NCBI GenBank assembly: GCA_947464665.1
Contig: CANHXV010000040.1
Location: 1-13,744 of the forward strand
From: Comamonadaceae bacterium
GTDB taxonomy: Bacteria; Pseudomonadota; Gammaproteobacteria; Burkholderiales; Burkholderiaceae_C
Reading direction: 5' to 3'
Length of the DNA stretch: 13,744 nt
The notes beneath the pieces are model-generated. The model made no database searches. It saw nothing but the letters and a program-made list of their open reading frames with translations, and was not told the origin of the DNA. Made by a program: the position numbers and the translations under genes. Shown here in pieces: positions 12,738-13,744 of the stretch. Every line of letters starts with the position of its first letter. Within the stretch, counting starts at the first letter, position 1.

Positions 12738-13744
12738 ATGGTGAGAACACTGCCTTGGTGCTTGGCTGCTTGGGTTTTGGGCACGACACTTCAGTTGCAA
12801 CAGGCCAACCTTTGGTCGCTTTCTGTTGTCCTGACTGTTGGCAGTTTGACCGTCTCAGTTGGCGTGCTCTTGTGCTTCCTGCGCGCCAACAACTCTCACT
12901 TCACAAACTGTCTCTTGGGGGCTTTGATTTCGTTTGGGCTGGCTTTGTCGCTTGTCAATGCCCGTTGTCTTTGGCAGGCTCAACACAGACTGGATCCTTT
13001 GATAGAGGGAAAAGAACTCATGCTTTCGGGGATCATTGCGTCCTTGCCTCAGCAGAGCGCAAGCGGTGTGAGATTCAGGTTTCAAGTTCAATCTGCTTTG
13101 GAGGTCAGTGCATCTCGCAATGTTGTGGTGCCGGAGTGGATTGATCTTGCTTGGTACGACAGAGAGTCAGTTGATTGGATGACAGGCCGTCATTGGAATG
13201 GACTCAAAGCAGGCGACACATGGCAGTTCAATGTGCGCCTCAAAGCGCCCCATGGCACGCTCAATCCGGGGGGCTTTGATGAGGCTTTGTGGCGATGGGA
13301 ACAAGGGATCATGGCCACAGGCTCTGTGCTGACAGGCAAACGCGCTGAAGCGCCTCGAAAGATCAAGACATCATGGCTTTATCCGATCGCACAAGCTAGG
13401 CAATACGTTCGATCAGAAATTGAAAAAAAACTGTTGGCGGGAGATGCACAAAGTCGTTCCATGGCTGGCGTGATTTCGGCATTGGTCATGGGTGACCAAG
13501 CCGCCATTCAAACTTCGGATTGGGATCTTTTCAGGGCTACGGGTGTTGCGCATTTGATGAGTATTTCGGGTCTGCACATTACCTTGTTTGCGTGGGTGAT
13601 GGCCGGCGCAATTCGAGGACTTTGGCGCTTCTCTGCTGCGCGTGGAAGCCGACTTTGTTTGCGTTGGCCAGCGCCACATGCAGCTGTCTTGCTAGGAGCC
13701 CTGTTGGCCACACTGTATGCGCTGTTCAGTGGCTGGGGCTTGCC
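12738..13744 (+). CDS. comEC: DNA internalization-related competence protein ComEC/Rec2, N-terminal part (cut by window edge)
   Basis: The frame from ATG 12738 stays open to the right edge (335 complete codons). ComEC forms the inner-membrane channel through which single-stranded DNA enters during natural transformation. The start MVRTLPWCLAAWVLG leads into hydrophobic segments (roughly 5-20, 26-48 and 57-75), followed by the soluble OB-like DUF4131 region with KAPHGTLNPGGFD (Asn176-Asp181) and then the Competence domain, whose hallmark TGVAHLMSISGLHITL begins at Thr268. A further membrane segment (PHAAVLLGALLATLYALFSGWG) reaches the edge. AAAGG six bases upstream of the ATG supports the start. 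The C-terminal metallo-beta-lactamase-like domain, if present, lies outside. An overlapping frame at 12683-13144 on the same strand is a shadow with no family content. Confidence 0.9.
   Translation, partial: MVRTLPWCLAAWVLGTTLQLQQANLWSLSVVLTVGSLTVSVGVLLCFLRANNSHFTNCLLGALISFGLALSLVNARCLWQAQHRLDPLIEGKELMLSGIIASLPQQSASGVRFRFQVQSALEVSASRNVVVPEWIDLAWYDRESVDWMTGRHWNGLKAGDTWQFNVRLKAPHGTLNPGGFDEALWRWEQGIMATGSVLTGKRAEAPRKIKTSWLYPIAQARQYVRSEIEKKLLAGDAQSRSMAGVISALVMGDQAAIQTSDWDLFRATGVAHLMSISGLHITLFAWVMAGAIRGLWRFSAARGSRLCLRWPAPHAAVLLGALLATLYALFSGWGL

Noticed and set aside
12683..13144. 153-codon plus-strand frame at the start of comEC
   Set aside because: Out of frame with the clear ComEC reading frame, which carries the family motifs; no domain seen.

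Overview
The window looks like chromosomal housekeeping DNA from a betaproteobacterium of the order Burkholderiales, most likely Comamonadaceae (Limnohabitans/Rhodoferax-like). This rests on the style of the proteins (Dut, ParE/ParC, DapA, RoxA, a CoaBC fusion) and the dapA-bamC gene pair; the family placement is inference from memory, not a search. I see no tRNA, rRNA, CRISPR array, insertion sequence, phage gene or integration scar.

Layout. On the left edge, the first 14 codons of pyrG (CTP synthase) leave on the minus strand, divergent from coaBC and dut on the plus strand (coenzyme A synthesis and dUTP removal). dut converges on an SlpA/SlyD-like FKBP peptidyl-prolyl isomerase on the minus strand, which is divergent from roxA, a JmjC/cupin ribosomal oxygenase. 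After roxA comes a leader with a perfect TATAAT and a terminator-like hairpin, then a 73-residue lipoprotein that is almost all Ala and Pro, closed by a strong bidirectional terminator at 4015-4043.

From the other side of that terminator a minus-strand operon runs towards it: a class I SAM methyltransferase, dapA and bamC. The bamC Shine-Dalgarno overlaps the dapA stop. Divergent from this operon, parE and parC (both subunits of DNA topoisomerase IV) follow each other 25 bp apart. parC converges on a minus-strand orphan OmpR-type response regulator whose receiver has lost two usual active-site residues. An unusually AT-rich 200-bp gap separates it from a RidA/YjgF-family gene, also on the minus strand. 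A 161-bp gap with an inverted repeat then leads to comEC, the DNA-uptake channel gene, which runs off the right edge.

Most of the window is conserved core function: nucleotide supply (pyrG, dut), cofactor synthesis (coaBC), lysine/peptidoglycan precursor and outer-membrane assembly (dapA, bamC), chromosome decatenation (parE/parC), and protein folding and ribosome modification (slpA, roxA). I do not find a clearly new multi-gene system. The parts least explained are the lipoprotein and its structured leader, the degenerate response regulator with its AT-rich control region, and several genes that lack a Shine-Dalgarno and have a -10-like box almost touching the start codon, which suggests leaderless transcripts.
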